The notes under the pieces are model-generated. The model was not told the origin of the DNA, did no database searches, and worked only from the letters and a program-made list of their open reading frames with translations. Shown in pieces: positions 45,466 to 57,476 of a stretch of 64,000 nucleotides of DNA (its first letter is position 1; every line of letters begins with the position of its first letter). Made by a program: the position numbers and the translations under genes. The stretch covers positions 2,788,501 through 2,852,500 of the forward strand of contig JAWQEG010000082.1 of the NCBI GenBank assembly GCA_033782935.1, read 5' to 3'. Origin of the DNA: Petrolisthes cinctipes. Its lineage: Eukaryota; Arthropoda; Malacostraca; Decapoda; Porcellanidae.

Positions 45466-45510
45466 TAACAGTCGTACTCTTCACTATATAGTTCACTGTT
45501 CACACCTATA

Positions 45511-45550
45511 AACAAGTTCTGTAGTTCAGTTCACTGCACGTTGTATCAAA
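45511..45550. repeat. Candidate 40-bp target duplication of LINE D, left
   Basis: AACAAGTTCTGTAGTTCAGT... matches 49937-49976 at 36 of 40 positions. The left copy lies in the LINE C2 5' region and the right copy directly follows the LINE D tail. Confidence 0.6.
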
Positions 45551-46042
45551 TATTTATATAGTGTTGTGTGGTCCCAGGAGTCGGACGTGTCCTCTCCGAG
45601 CTCCGTCTTCCTTCTCATTTATCCTTTCCTTTTATTTAAATTAACGAACCCTTCATATCATCACATTTCATCAAGATAAGTATCGAGATTGTTTGTTCTG
45701 GCTGTCATTTCACGTCATCTTTTCCTTCTTTTTATTACCGTTTTTAGTGTCTTTTAAATTTACACAGACCCTCCCTCAACATAACACCGTCCCCCACCCC
45801 TCAATTTTCACTATTTTTAATAATACAGTTCTTTTTTTTAGTGTATTTTATCATCTTTTTAAAAAATTTATATCCTTTTTAGTTAAATTCATAGGTTTCA
45901 TTATCAATTCTCTTTTTTTATATAACTGACCAATGACACAAGTTAGGGGTTTGTTTACGTTTTATTCCTTCCTGCAGCCGTGCAGACTGTCTCGGTACAG
46001 GGGTAAGTTTGTATTGTATATTTATATTATTGCTTTATAAAC

Positions 46043-47545
46043 ATGTACAGACACACCCCACACAAGACAACATACACATGTACACTAACAATATTCTACA
46101 CATACTGCTCACTAGTTTTAATACTCTACAACACTGACAATAAAAACACTGGCTGCACACATACCAACACACCAGACTCACTAACATCAGGCATCTACAC
46201 CCACACCTCCATATACACACACCTGTTTGGGAACCTGGGCACCCCTAAGGGCCCTCAATGGTTAAAGGTGGCTTGCCTCGGCAATCTCCGGGGTGCCCTG
46301 TTGCTCCTTATGTTGTGTGGTGACACAGGGGCTCTGATCAACCCTGGCCCCCGCGCCCCAAAGTACCCCTGTCAGCTGTGCCGACGGGCGGTCAAATGGG
46401 GCCAGCGGGCCATCCAGTGCGATCGCTGCTGTGAGGTTTCCCAGCATGCAGGCTGGTATCATGTCAGCTGTGTTGGGGGCTTCACGGCGGCGTTCGACGG
46501 ATTGGAGGGTCGGAGCCTTTCGTGGATCTGCTGGGACTGTGGTGCGCCAAATTTTACCTCCTCCCTTTTTCACTCCCCAATACACTACACCAATAGATTC
46601 AGTTTATTAGACACCACCACTTCATCTTCACCACAACCCACAACTCACAACACACCTCCACTATTAGATAGGATCACCCGACGTTTAGGTAGACGCAACA
46701 GAGACAATTCCTCCCCTACACAAAACCGACAGCAATACATGACTTCCCTTAACTCCGCATCATCCACTCCTCCACTCCCAAACCATTCTACACCCAACCA
46801 GACTCTCCATAGTGCACACTCATTCTCCATAACACCAATCACCATCCCCAATAGATCATCCATCCTCACACCCCATTCTACCACCAATACCACACTCGAC
46901 TCCATCACCCATAAAAAACTGTCCTCCCTTCGTACCCTAATTACTAACTTCCGCAGCATCATAAACAAAAGAGCCGCCTTTCACCAAACCCTCCAGACCT
47001 ATGACCCCGACATTATTATAGGGACAGAGACCTGGCTCACACCTGACATCCAGGACAGTGAAATCTTCCCGACAGACAGTCCCTATAATATGACCCTACA
47101 CAGGAAGGACAGAATAGACGATAAACATGGCGGAGTCCTAATTGCGGCAAAGCCAGGACTAGTTGCGACCCCAGCCACCGAACTGAACGTGGACTCTGAA
47201 ATTATGTGGACTAAAATACAGATACAGGGCTACAGGACACTCATTATAGGATCATTTTATCGTCCCCCAAATTCAAATTTAGAATACCTGCAGACCCTTG
47301 ACGATTGTTTATCTAAAATTGACCCCTCCAAATATATATGGTTGGCTGTTGACTTTAACCTTCCCGACATAAACTGGACAGCACAGGCGACACTGGACAA
47401 TACCACCCATGAAGGCGACTTACTATTACAGACTGATAGGAAACTCTTACATGAAAATTTCATTGACATCATTAACACCCACTCACTTACCCAAACAGTA
47501 CTCGAACCAACACGCACACAAGTCAGTGTAGAAAGACAATCCTAA
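46043..47545 (+). pseudogene. LINE D PHD finger plus endonuclease
   Basis: One 500-codon frame. NLRGALLLLMLCGDTGALINPGPRAPKYP is the lead-in usual for this element type (true start uncertain). A PHD-like C4HC3 follows (CQLC, CDRC, WYHVSC, WICWDC; about residues 110-168), then a Thr/Ser/Pro/Asn-rich linker. The endonuclease has LITNFRSIINK (Asn), GTETWL (Glu), GSFYRPP and VDFNLPDINW (Asp; the preceding Gly is Val). The frame ends at TAA 47543; the SDH motif (LSDHGMVLI, about 47633) lies in the next frame, so a one-base shift broke the domain. PHD fingers here presumably aid nucleic-acid or chromatin contact (inference). Confidence 0.85.
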
Positions 47546-49858
47546 CATAAGACACGGGGTCACATCCAACATATTAGACTTATTTCTCACAAACAACATT
47601 TCCTTAATTACACGGACACGAGTACTACCTGGTCTTAGTGACCATGGGATGGTACTCATTGACGCAAACATCAAGCCAACAACACAAAAACAATTACCCA
47701 GGACAATTTACATATACAACAGAGCTGACATGGGTGGCATTACCCAAGACTTAGTTGAATTTCGTGACTCGTTCCTTGACTCAGACCCAATGGCCAGCTC
47801 TGTGGAAACAAACTGGACCAGACTTCGTGACTTTATACGTGACACAATGGACAAGCACATACCCATGAAAACCATCACACATAACCGGTCATTACCATGG
47901 TACAATAGACAATTAAAAAGACTACACAGAAACAAGGTAAAGGCATACAACAGAGCAAAACGATACAACGATACAGAACAATGGTTAGAATACAAAAATA
48001 TACAGAAAACACTACAGAAAGAAACTAAACAAGCAGAAACTAAATACACATCCACTTTCCTCGCAGACAACACACAAAACCACAAAAAATTCTTCGGTTT
48101 TTTTAAAGCACGCAAACAAGACTCGACCGGTATTACAACATTACTACACAACCATTCCTTGGTTACACACCCACAAGACAATTCCAGTCCGTTTTTACCC
48201 ATGAACATGAACACTTACCAGATATGCCAACACCATCACACCCACCAATCCCTCCCATTCATATAAACACCCAAGGAATTGAGAAACTCTTATCTGAGGT
48301 AGACATACACAACGCGACTGGACCAGACAATATACCCTGCAGGATATTGAGGGCTAACGCTTGTGTTCTTGCCCCTGTCCTGCAGGTTATATTCTCACAG
48401 ACTTTACAGACCGGTGAACTCCCCCAAGACTGGCTTTTGGCAAATGTGACCCCAAATTTTTAAATCCGGAGACAGAACCCTTCCCATTAATTATAGACCT
48501 ATTTCACTTACCTCAGTCCCCTGTAAATTTTTAGAACACATTATTCATAGACACATAATGGACCACTTTGATAGGCAAAATATACTGACTGACAATCAAC
48601 ACGGTTTTCGGCCTAAACGCTCGTGTGAGACGCAGCTACTGGTAACTACTCATGACATCTTGCAGTCCCTCAATGACACAAAAGTTAGACAGGTTGACGC
48701 CATAGTATTAGACTTTGCCAAAGCCTTCGACAAAGTCACCCACCAAAGACTACTACACAAATTAGAATTCTATGGCATACAGGGACAACTTCTTCACTGG
48801 ATTAGAACGTTCTTGACTACCAGAAAGCAACGTGTAGTTCTTGACGGTAGTCACTCTCCATCTGTTCCTGTGACCTCTGGGGTACCTCAGGGCACTGTCC
48901 TGGGTCCCCTTCTCTTCCTTTCATACATTAATGACCTCCCACTCTCACTTTCCTCTACCACTAGACTCTTTGCAGACGATAGCTTAGTTTACAGACCGAT
49001 TAAGGATAGGAATGACTGCCTTCGACTACAGGACGACCTAACTGCACTTGAAGACTGGGAAGTCAAGTGGCAGATGACATTTAGACCAGACAAATGCCAT
49101 CACATCCGTTTTACCCGTGCTCATAATGTCATTCCATATACATACCAACTACACAACACCAACCTCAACACAGTCACTTCCCACAAATACTTGGGCGTCC
49201 ACATCTCAGCGGACACTAGGTGGAACACACACATAGGTAGCATCAGGGCCAAAGCTAGTAGGGTCCTGGGGTTCTTGCGCAGGAACCTCAGCAGGTGTAA
49301 CACAAACACCAAAATTATTGCGTATAACACTTTCGTTCGCCACATTTAGATTATTGCGACACCGTCTGGGACCCACACACTTACAATAATATCAATAAAT
49401 TAGAGTCCATACAAAACAAGACTGCAAGATGGGCCAGACGTGATTACAGACACACTACATCAGTCACTTTGCTTAAACAAGACACAAAACTAGACCCATT
49501 AGTAACACGAAGACAGATACACAGACAACAGATGATATACAAAATCACAAACAAGTTAGTTGACATAAACAAAGACACATATCTACACCCTACAAATATA
49601 CGATCCACTAGAGGCAGCCACAACTTAAAATACCATACATACCAGACAAGCACTGATATATTTAGGCACTCATTCTTTCCCCGCAGCATCCAAGAGTGGA
49701 ATAATCTCCCATCTCACGTAGGTAATAGCCCCACTCTTGACACGTTTAGAAATAGGATCACCAATCATTACCTCCCCAATCCTAATCCTCAACCCACAGT
49801 CCCTGACCCAATCCACCCTTATCCTAACCCTCTTCCTAATCCTGCCCTGGATCCCTAA
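47546..49858 (+). pseudogene. LINE D reverse transcriptase, frameshifted
   Basis: The linker 47649-48266 has WYNRQLKRLHRNKVKAYNRAK and KKFFGFFKARK. Then IHNATGPDNIPCRIL (48305), LLANVTP, another shift near 48462, YRPISLTSVPCKFLEH, DFAKAFDKVTHQRLL, SGVPQGTVLGPLLF and FADDSLVY (about 48970). A TAG near 49348 and a shift precede the C-terminal part 49469-49858 (RQIHRQQMIYKI, FFPRSIQEWNNLP), which ends in a Pro/Asn-rich tail. At least four breaks are present. All catalytic RT motifs remain readable. Confidence 0.87.
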
Positions 49859-49936
49859 ATCCCCCCCACAACCCCCGCATACTATGCCGCCAATGAGCGG
49901 CCCTCTGCGGGACCCTAAACTTGAACTTGAACTTGA

Positions 49937-49976
49937 ACAAGTTCTGTGGTTTAGTTCACTGGACGTTGTATTAAAG
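49937..49976. repeat. Candidate 40-bp target duplication of LINE D, right
   Basis: Matches 45511-45550 at 36 of 40 positions, starting exactly at the end of the (CTTGAA)n tail. Confidence 0.6.
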
Positions 49977-50090
49977 TTCTCTTAAGTGGAGTAGAGTGGG
50001 GATGAGTGGTGAAATTTGGGGCCAATAGACTGACCCAGGCTGCTACAGAGCGCCGGTGACCTGTCCTCACCTCACTGTGTCAAGAGCAGG
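49977..50090 (-). mobile_element. Probable 5' remainder of LINE C2
   Basis: The stretch with GACTGACCCAGGCTGCTACAG resembles 55470-55510 at the 5' side of LINE C3 (CACTGACCTGGGCAGCACACTG), and both are followed by (TG)n. It is therefore read as C-family leader separated from C2 by LINE D. Confidence 0.5.
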
Positions 50091-50303
50091 AGTGTGTGTG
50101 TGTGTGTGTGTGTACGTATGCCTGTGTGTGTGTGTGTGTACATACATTTAGTTGTGTGGAGGTAGAATTGTTTGAGAGCTGCAAGTATGTATGTATATAT
50201 GTATGTAATTTTTGCTATTCTTATTGCAACTTTTGGATGTGGTCAGTTGAACTCAATATTGCATTTTGTCACAGTGGTATTGCAACACTCTCTCTTTCTC
50301 TCT

Positions 50304-50335
<32 letters not shown>

Positions 50336-50615
50336 CGAAAACTTGACTTTACTCATTAATTTACACAGGCTTAAAGAATTATTGTGGGAAAATTTGCCAT
50401 TGTGACGGTGGTGGTAGTGGGTTGGGTAGGTAGGGTGGGGAAGTGGGTGGTTGAATACGTGGGTAGTGGGTGTTGTGGATAGTTGAATACGTGGGTAGTG
50501 GGTGGGGTAGGTAGGGTGGGGAAGTGGGTGGTTGAATATGTGGGTAGTGGGTGTTGTGGGTGGGTGGCGATTTGTGGGCGTGGTGGGGAGTTAATTGCAA
50601 AGTTGGAGTTGGTAG
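50091..50615. repeat. (TG)n, (CT)n/(CA)n and GTGGGTGGTTGAATACGTGG minisatellite
   Basis: (TG)n at 50092-50150, pyrimidine and (CA)n at 50286-50334, then a G-rich minisatellite at 50402-50590 with units of 'GTGGTTGAATACGTGGGTAGTGGGTGTTGTGG'. The sequence between is unassigned. Confidence 0.85.
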
Positions 50616-50776
50616 TTAAGGTGGTAATTCGTTTTTGGTACATTGGAGTGCCTTGATTCCTCCAAAGTATGCTAGGAAACATGACCAGAAGAGCAAAAGT
50701 ATTGGTGTTCTGGTGCTTGGAGTAGTTTGGAGGATTCAGTTGCTCTAGATTTACCAACACAAAACTTTCCCCTTAA
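50616..50776 (+). mobile_element. MITE-Q, forward
   Basis: 161 bp from TTAA 50616-50619 to TTAA 50773-50776, with the usual near-palindromic interior. Confidence 0.88.
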
Positions 50777-50789
50777 TTAAACAAAGTCT

Positions 50790-51860
50790 CCACTGTAACG
50801 AAGTAGTAAATACAGCAAACAAATTTGCCGGAATTATAAAGAGAGCTTTCGAATATAAATAGGAAAAAAATCCTCATACAATACAACTCGCTAGTTCACC
50901 CCATCTAGAATACTGTGTTCAGTTTGGTCACCCTACTTTAATAAGGACATAGTTAATGACTGATAATATACTGTTTTCAGTTTTGGTCACCCTGCTTTAA
51001 AAAGGACATAGAAATAGATTGATAATATACAACACAGATCAACAAAAATGATTCGCAGACTAAGAAATAAACCATATGAAGTGAGGATTAAAGAGTAAAA
51101 TCTATTTACTTTAAGGGGAGATTTTCTTATTGATTTCGAAGGTCTCTCGATTCCTCCAAACTATGCAAGGAAGCAAATCACCTCAATGTTACTAATTGGG
51201 GATCTGTTGTTTCATGTCATAGTTTTGGAGGATTCACTAGCCCTCCGATTCAGCAGCAAGAAAATCTCCCCATGATAAAACGTATATTATGAGGTGACCT
51301 ACTTGAAGCCTTCAAAATGTTTCAATGTTTTACTTATCTAAATATTCATGACTATTATCATTAATCACGAATGAAACGCAAGACGAAACCATGAATATAA
51401 AATAATAGGCATACTTCTTTAATCGGGTGGTAAATAAATTTGGAATGGTGTCTGCCTGTAAACATAATAAACTGTAACACAATTGAAACTTGTAGGAAAC
51501 ATCTAGACAAATATCTCGAAAGCAACCCCCAACTCACATTATATAATATTTACTATAAAATGATCAATATGTGATAAACTCTGCTTCCATATTGATATGT
51601 AGTGTTTGATTGACTGTACACAATATAGCAACTTTTCCTTCATTCTTTACTGTCCCAAATTCCACAGCAGTTTTTCCTAATGAGTGGTGGTCTCCCTTTA
51701 CCCAGTTTCACTGCCAGCGAAAGATGGTGGGATTGTGAAGCCTTCCACTATTCTATACTTTCTCTCTAGCATTAATTAGTACCATATACCAAAACAGCCT
51801 CGAAAGGACCAACAGGTCTGCTGCTTCTTTATGTCCTTTGTATTCCTCCTTCTCTTTTCC
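50790..51860 (+). pseudogene. CR1-like LINE fragment F, RT C-terminus and 3' UTR
   Basis: No long frame. Translated pieces match the end of LINE E: NTANKFAGIIKRAFEY, SSPHLEYCVQFG, then MIRRLRNKPYEVRIKE (51045-51095) and, after a MITE, GDLLEAFKMFQCF and VVNKFGMVSAC. The 3' UTR near 51600-51850 ends with ACAGCCTCGAAAGGACC...TGTCCTTTGTA. About 50 bp near 50925-51010 are duplicated (TACTGTGTTCAGTTTGGTCACCC). A dead, 5'-truncated copy. Confidence 0.75.
51111..51276. mobile_element. Divergent TTAA MITE inside LINE fragment F
   Basis: TTAAGGGGAGATTTTCTT...AAGAAAATCTCCCC forms clear 14-16 bp inverted ends, with an inner palindrome GATTCCTCCAAACTATG/CATAGTTTTGGAGGATTC. It splits the fragment F coding sequence and is a distant relative of MITE-Q. 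Confidence 0.82.
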
Positions 51861-51957
51861 AGTCGTCATATGACCGAGGCAGAAGACACACGAGGTAAAA
51901 GTTTGGGAGAAGCTTAAAGTCAGAGATGGGAAGGTATAATCTCACCCCACTCCATAA

Positions 51958-52199
51958 AGTGTGTGTGTGTGTGTGTGTGTTGAAGGTGTGTGTGTGTGTG
52001 TGTGTTTAGTGGAGGTGGTGTATGTGTGTGTGTTTAGAGGAGGTGGTGTGTGTGTGTGTGTTTAGTGGAGGTGCTCTGTGTGTGTGTGTGTGTGTGTGTT
52101 TAGTGGAGGTGGTGTGTGTGTGTGTATAGTGGAGGTGGTGTGTGTGTGTGTGTGTGTGTGTGTTTAGTGGAGGTGGTGTGTGTGTGTGTTGAAGGTGTG
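51958..52199. repeat. TG-rich minisatellite left of LINE C3
   Basis: Units of (TG)nTTTAGTGGAGGTGG with occasional TTGAAGGTG. The same units flank the other end of LINE C3 at 55506-55662. Confidence 0.92.
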
Positions 52200-55100
52200 T
52201 AATAATAATAATGATAATAATAATAATAATAAACGGTATATTAGTTTGGCAGCCATAGGGCTGAAAATATACATTGCAATGAAGAAAATGAGCATGAGTG
52301 ATGATCGAGTACATGATACAAGATACATAATATATATACATACCGTAAGCGAGTGTGTGTGTGTGTGTGCGTGTGAGATAGTGAAATCTGGGACACTGTT
52401 GGCGTGAGGTCTGGTGAGGATTACTGGTTGACAGGTAGGAAAGGACTAGACTGGATTATCATGCATGTGTGTGTGGGTGTGTGTGTTTGTTCACATGTTA
52501 TTGATAATATTTGTCATAGTAGGGATGGGGCTCTTTTTATATCTATCATTTCTGGTCCTGATAGGTTGTAGTATGCTGTATCGTCTTGTTGTCCACGTTG
52601 GTCTTGGGGCGTCTGGTGGAAAGAGGTCTCGGTGACGAGGGTGGACCACCAACTTTTGCGCAAACTGGCTGATGATGGTGAGGTGGTGTTCTGAGAGAGG
52701 TGGCACCCCTAGGTGATCAGGGCGGCCTCGTAGCCAGTGTCTTTAGATCCCAGGATAATCCTACATGCCCTCTTTTGAACCCTTTCCAGTTGACGCTGTT
52801 GTGTTAATGTGAGGGAGGAGGACCAGGCGGGGGAGGCATAAGTGAGCTTGAGGCGGATAAAGATGTTGTCTATGCTCCCCAGCTCAGCTTGTTGCATCCC
52901 AGTGATCTCAGCTGCCTCAACATATACAGCCTGTAGGACTCTGTCTTCACCACAGTAGCCACGTGTTTGCTCCAGGCCAGCTTGTTGTCTATAATAACAC
53001 CCAGCAGTTTAGTAGAGTCAACTACTTTGATGTTGTGCTGGCCGAGGGTGACAGCTGGTGGTTGGACCTCTGTGGTTGCGGTGTTGACATGCATCACCAA
53101 AGTCTTGTCATAATTGATGGTGACATTATTTTCTTCAGTCCAGTCATGTAGTTTGTTGAGGGTGTCCTGTAGGGTGTTGTAGTCGTTGGTGGGAGAAGTG
53201 TTGTCCACCCTGATGCCTATGGTGGAGTCGTCCACATATTTCCACCTGAGAGGGGTGTCCTGTAGGGCATCATTAGTGAGGGTGAGGAAACACAGGGGGC
53301 CCATCCTGGTTCCCTGGGGGACCCCACACGTCAGTTGTTGGTGCGAAAATACTGACCCTTGGTACCTCACTGCCTGCCTCCTCTCACTGAGGAAGTCAGC
53401 TAGCCACTCAACCAAGGAAGGGTGGAGGACCAGGTTGATGACCTTGTTGATAATCACCGTATGGTCAACAAGGTCGAAAGCTTTCCTAAAGTCTATAAAG
53501 GTGAGGGCTACTGAGGTTTTCCTTCTCTCAATGTTGGAGTAAATGTAGTTCAGGAAACTGATCAGGCAATGGTTGGTGGAGGAGCCCTTCACATTGCCAA
53601 AATGCCTGGGGTCAATCAGATGGCTAATCTGTGTAATCTGTGTAAAAACAAATTCCTCGCAGGTTAGGCTTGGTACTGGTGTAATTGCCACTGGTCGTAA
53701 GTCACTGAGGGTCTGTGGAGAGGGGCACTTGGGAATTGGGCTCACATATGAGGTTTTCCAGTCGGGTGGACACCTGCTCTGCTTCAGTGATGCATTGATG
53801 ATGGAATACAGTGGTATGGCAAGCTCCACAGCGAATTATTTGTAGAGCTTCACCGGAAGGTCCACTGGTGAAATGGAACGATTTGATCTTAGACTGGATA
53901 GTTTCTTCACAACCTAGTATGGGTGAACTATAGTTGGGGGGGCTGGGGAGGGAAGGTAGGCAGATAATTTGGTGCTATCAAGTTTGGGGAGTGACTGGCA
54001 GATGGAAGCAAAGTGGTTGTTAATTGTCTCACTTGCCTCCTGGATAGGGACATGAGAGATACAAGGGATTGATGGTAATCCCTTGCCTAGCCCGCAGAGG
54101 TTCTTAACTTTGCTGTAATATTGACTGGAATTAATTTGTCTGAGGTAATGGACCTTGGTCGGATAGTGTGACCTTTTGGCATTCTTGGTCTCCCGAATTA
54201 CCTGATTGCAAAGCTGTTTATATCTGTTTTTGTCGACGTAGAAGGCTCTGTTACGGTCCTGGAGTAGCCTTTTAATCCGGGGGGTGATCCACGGGGCGAC
54301 TGATGGGTGAATCACGGCTCTCCTTAGTGGGAAAAACTGATGATATGCTGTGGTGATGCTTGATATGTACTTTTCCCACTTGATGACGACGTCCTCCTTG
54401 GTAAGTACCTTACCCATGGGTAATTAACCAGCCACCTACCAAACTCTCTCACAGCTGAGTCAGGTGTGGCTCGGTAGGACCTGATGGTGGGAGCCTGTAG
54501 GTGTGAAGTGGTGGGGGCTGGACTCCAAAATATGGAGATGTGGTTACTACGACCCACTGGGGGTAGAGGCACTGATCACCCAGGTCAGTCAAAATGAGGT
54601 CCAGAGTATTGCGGCCATGTGTCGGGAAATCCAAGATTTGTGAGAGGTGAATTTGGTCCTGTAAGTTTGTTGTACTTAGTTCATTAAAATCACCACAAAT
54701 CACCAATCTTGAGGATGGGAACTGCAATTTCAGGTCGTCACATGTGTCGATGATATGTTCGATGAGGTCTGGTCCGGTGGGTGCTCTTGGAGGGTGGTAC
54801 ACAACACAATATATAATGGAGGCTGTTTGGCTGGGGTGTGAGGGGGGGGGGGGTTACTCTGACCCAGATGGCTTCAATTCCCTGCGGGACAGCAACACTC
54901 AATGGTGAAGCACGCAGCTGTTTCCGGGCATAAAGGGCCACTCCTCCCCCTCTCCTATTACTTCGTAAATGATAAAATAGGTCAAAATCACTGATATGGC
55001 TGAGTTCCGGTATGATTTGCCAAGCTTCTGGTATTGCAATAATATCACTTTTATATTGGTCTACAGTCAGGGTTAGTTCATCCACTTTGTTGTTTAGAGA

Positions 55101-55490
55101 GGTAACATTGGATAGTAGGAGTGACGGAAGATCGTACCACTTACTGCCAACCTCAATATGTTTATACGGCGATTTCTTGCCCACTTTATTTATTTTCCTT
55201 TTCGATCTTTTCACAATGGGGATAGGTTTCACTCTATTTACACCTCCTCGGCGGCTTCGAATGTGGAAGATGTCTAGGTCCTTTAGTCGAGCCACAACGT
55301 CTGAGGGAGGATATCCGCCATTTCTTCTAAGTTTATAGAGTGAGGAGATATTATAACGGGTACACATCGTGACTTGAATTTAGTGTTCAGCACATCCACA
55401 TATATTGCTCAGTTGATTGATAAGCTACACTTCGGATAGGCAGATAAGTTCATAAGATGGGGGTGATGAAGGTGAGAGGTCAACACACTG
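52200..55490 (-). mobile_element. LINE C3: CR1-like element, diverged relative of C1/C2
   Basis: Minus strand, (ATT)n-type tail at 52200-52232, same architecture as C1/C2 but clearly divergent protein sequence. Both edges lie in the same TG-rich minisatellite, which dates the insertion after the array. The 5' boundary is approximate. Confidence 0.85.
52491..55367 (-). pseudogene. LINE C3 endonuclease-RT protein, many breaks
   Basis: Start MCTRYNISSLYKLRRNGGYPP at 55367; basic segment RSRRGGVNRVKPIPIVKRSKRK. Endonuclease: LLSNVTSLNNKVDE, AIPEAWQI (catalytic Glu kept), CGDFNELST and RSNHISIFW. Frameshifts occur at the G-run near 54841-54853, near 54570 and near 54420. A stop near 53830-53915 precedes RT, which has DFRKAFDLVDH, CGVPQGTRMGPLCF and YVDD (about 53235). 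A shift near 52880 and a stop near 52707 precede the C-terminus (RYKKSPIPTMTNIINN). In C1, C2 and C3 alike, Lys or Asn stands where SDH is usual. Confidence 0.87.
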
Positions 55491-55505
55491 ACCTGGGCAG
55501 CACAC

Positions 55506-55662
55506 TGTGTGTGTGTGTGTGTGTGTGTGTTGAAGGTGTGTGTGAGCGTGTGTGTGTGTGTGTGTGTTTAGTGGTGGTGGTAGGGTCGTTTGTGTGTGTG
55601 TGTTGAAAGTGTGTGTGTATGTGTGTGTGTGTGTGTTTAGTGGAGGTGGTGTGTGTGTGATA
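55506..55662. repeat. TG-rich minisatellite right of LINE C3
   Basis: (TG)n with TTGAAGGTG and TTTAGTGGAGGTGG units as at 51958-52199. The next 100 bp (55663-55762) show nothing recognisable. Confidence 0.92.
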
Positions 55663-55762
55663 ATATTAATATTGAACATTACATTACATTTACTTCATTA
55701 CAATATTAATCATGAATAGCATATTGTATAAACAGTTTTCGATATCACACAAAAATATTACC

Positions 55763-55917
55763 TTAAGGGACCCTGTGATGTAGTCAGAAAATTGGAGGTA
55801 AACGAGTCCTTCAAATATTGCCACGAAACACCACTAATATCTAAGGAGCTTGTTTCGTGGCATGATCAGGAGGAATAAAAAGCCGCCAAGTTTCATACAC
55901 GATCACAGGGTCCTTAA
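55763..55917 (+). mobile_element. MITE-P, complete copy
   Basis: 155 bp between TTAA 55763-55766 and TTAA 55914-55917, with inverted ends GG(G)ACCCTGTGAT/ATCACAGGGTCC and an internal perfect 12-bp stem TGCCACGAAACA/TGTTTCGTGGCA. TTAA targeting suggests the piggyBac superfamily. Confidence 0.88.
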
Positions 55918-55927
55918 TGGGAACGTA

Positions 55928-56068
55928 CAGCCACAATCAAATATCCATCGACACTTTCCTTCCATCGTAGTAAATATCTTGGTAATAAAGAACAACACGT
56001 GTAAGATATTGCAGCACCTCATAATAATAATTGAGGGGGTTGAGTTGATGTAAGGTGTTGTATGATTA
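55928..56068 (+). mobile_element. MITE-T copy 5, cut by an LTR element
   Basis: The left two thirds of MITE-T, starting CAGCCACAATC after TA, ending abruptly at ...GTATGATTA where the LTR at 56069 begins. The missing third should lie beyond the right LTR, outside the window. Confidence 0.85.
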
Positions 56069-57130
56069 TGTACAAGACGCCTTCTTACAACAACATGTAA
56101 CATAAACAAACCTTTCCCTTCCGAGCTCATCTATTCTACCTGTCATCTCTTTACAAACAAAGAGAGAGGGAGAGAAAGTGGGAGAGAGGGAGAGAAAGCA
56201 AGAGAGAGAGAGAGAGGAGAATTGGGTGGAGCTTAAATAGAACTCCACCCCTTTTTCAAAAGTACCTGGCATCTCCCAATAGAGAATGTATATAAGCAAT
56301 GAAGTTTAACTAAAGGGTAGGATTCCTACACTGACTCTCTATGGGCTATAAACTGTCTCCATAAGAGAGAGACACAATCATATAAGACAAGGCACATCAA
56401 TCTAATTCCCTGTATAGAGATAAGTATGTATAAATAAATTAAGCCTAAAAGAAACTTGTGAAGTCACTTACCTAAGAACACCACGACGCCGAGCTCGCTA
56501 CCTAATACCACAACAACCACAACAACTACTACTACTACGACTACAATTCCAGAATAAGGTACTGTATCAGATCCTGAACGAGTTAAAGCCTTAGAGGACT
56601 GGTACATTTTGATGGCAGCGGTGTTTTTGCAACAAGGCAAATTGCAAGGTAAAGACTTCACGGGAGTACAGTGACTAACATAGGAATCTACTTGTAAATT
56701 CTCTCAAGTAATTTCTTCAGTGGGTATAATCTTATGACCTCTAACGAGGGTGATAAACCACAAATTCTTCACCTACAAGAGGCACCTGCTTCAACACAAC
56801 TGCAACTGACCTACAGAGAACCTCATCTACTTCACAACAAACAATCATCACTTCATCACTACCAGATCAGCGATCCTGTTATGTAAATGCTTTCGTAAGG
56901 ACAACGCCATCACTCCATCACCTCCAAGCTGACGCCTCCTTACGTAAATTCTCTCGTAAAAGGCAAGTCAACGTTCATCATCTTCACTCCAATTACGACT
57001 GTTAGTGTGTTAGTGTGCGAGCTAACTAATCATCGATTCGTCACTTCACCGTCGTCACCTCTTCACCACATCGTCGCCTCGTCAGACAACGCCCCAACAA
57101 GACTTCAACTCGTCGTCATCGTCGTTGCAA
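56069..57130 (+). repeat. 5' LTR and leader of the second gypsy (right limit unknown)
   Basis: The start is fixed by the match to 63953. The 3' limit cannot be set because the other LTR is cut by the window edge. GA-rich stretches, a TATATAA and (ACA/ACT)n repeats near 56505-56540 occur. No coding frame is convincing. Confidence 0.6.
56289..56295 (+). promoter_or_regulatory. Candidate LTR TATA box
   Basis: TATATAA about 220 bp into the LTR, downstream of a palindromic GGAGTT(C)...AACTCC area. The position is reasonable for a gypsy LTR promoter; there is no other support. Confidence 0.4.
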
Positions 57131-57476
57131 CTACAGTCAACTAAAGTAGGTACACATTACATGTTACATTACATTATTTTTATCTTGTCCACGAACATGT
57201 AAAAAAAGTAGGTTCCTCATTAACAGCCCAGACAAAAGAAAAGAAGTGCCAAATTAAAACAAAAGTAAAGATATTATCCCCCATTAATCCAAAGGTATCA
57301 TAACTAACTTCGAATATCCCTGATAATGATTCATTAGCCTCCAAGCTAGATTCCTCTACCTCCCTAAGTCTCGTTTGTGGTGCCAACACATTCGAGTACA
57401 TTCTTTTGTTTCTCCAGCCTTACCCCCATTAAAGCCTCTATCTGGTATACTATATTAACCTGTATTTTCTCCAACA

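Larger units (their letters stand above)
42311..45550 (-). mobile_element. LINE C2: CR1-like element, main part
   Basis: Minus strand with an (ATT)n-type tail at 42311-42328. It is highly similar to LINE C1 through the whole coding region but reaches further 5', with an N-terminus at 45465. Its 5' region is cut at 45550 by LINE D and seems to continue at 49977-50090. Confidence 0.88.
45551..49936 (+). mobile_element. LINE D: CR1-like element with PHD finger
   Basis: About 4.4 kb on the plus strand, inserted head-on into the 5' region of minus-strand LINE C2. It has a pyrimidine-rich leader (45551-46040), a PHD-finger plus endonuclease frame, RT in several frames, a GCGGCCC...GGGACC 3' segment and a (CTTGAA)n tail at 49919-49936. 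There is no RNase H. The tail type and the PHD domain fit CR1/L2-like elements of invertebrates. Confidence 0.82.
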
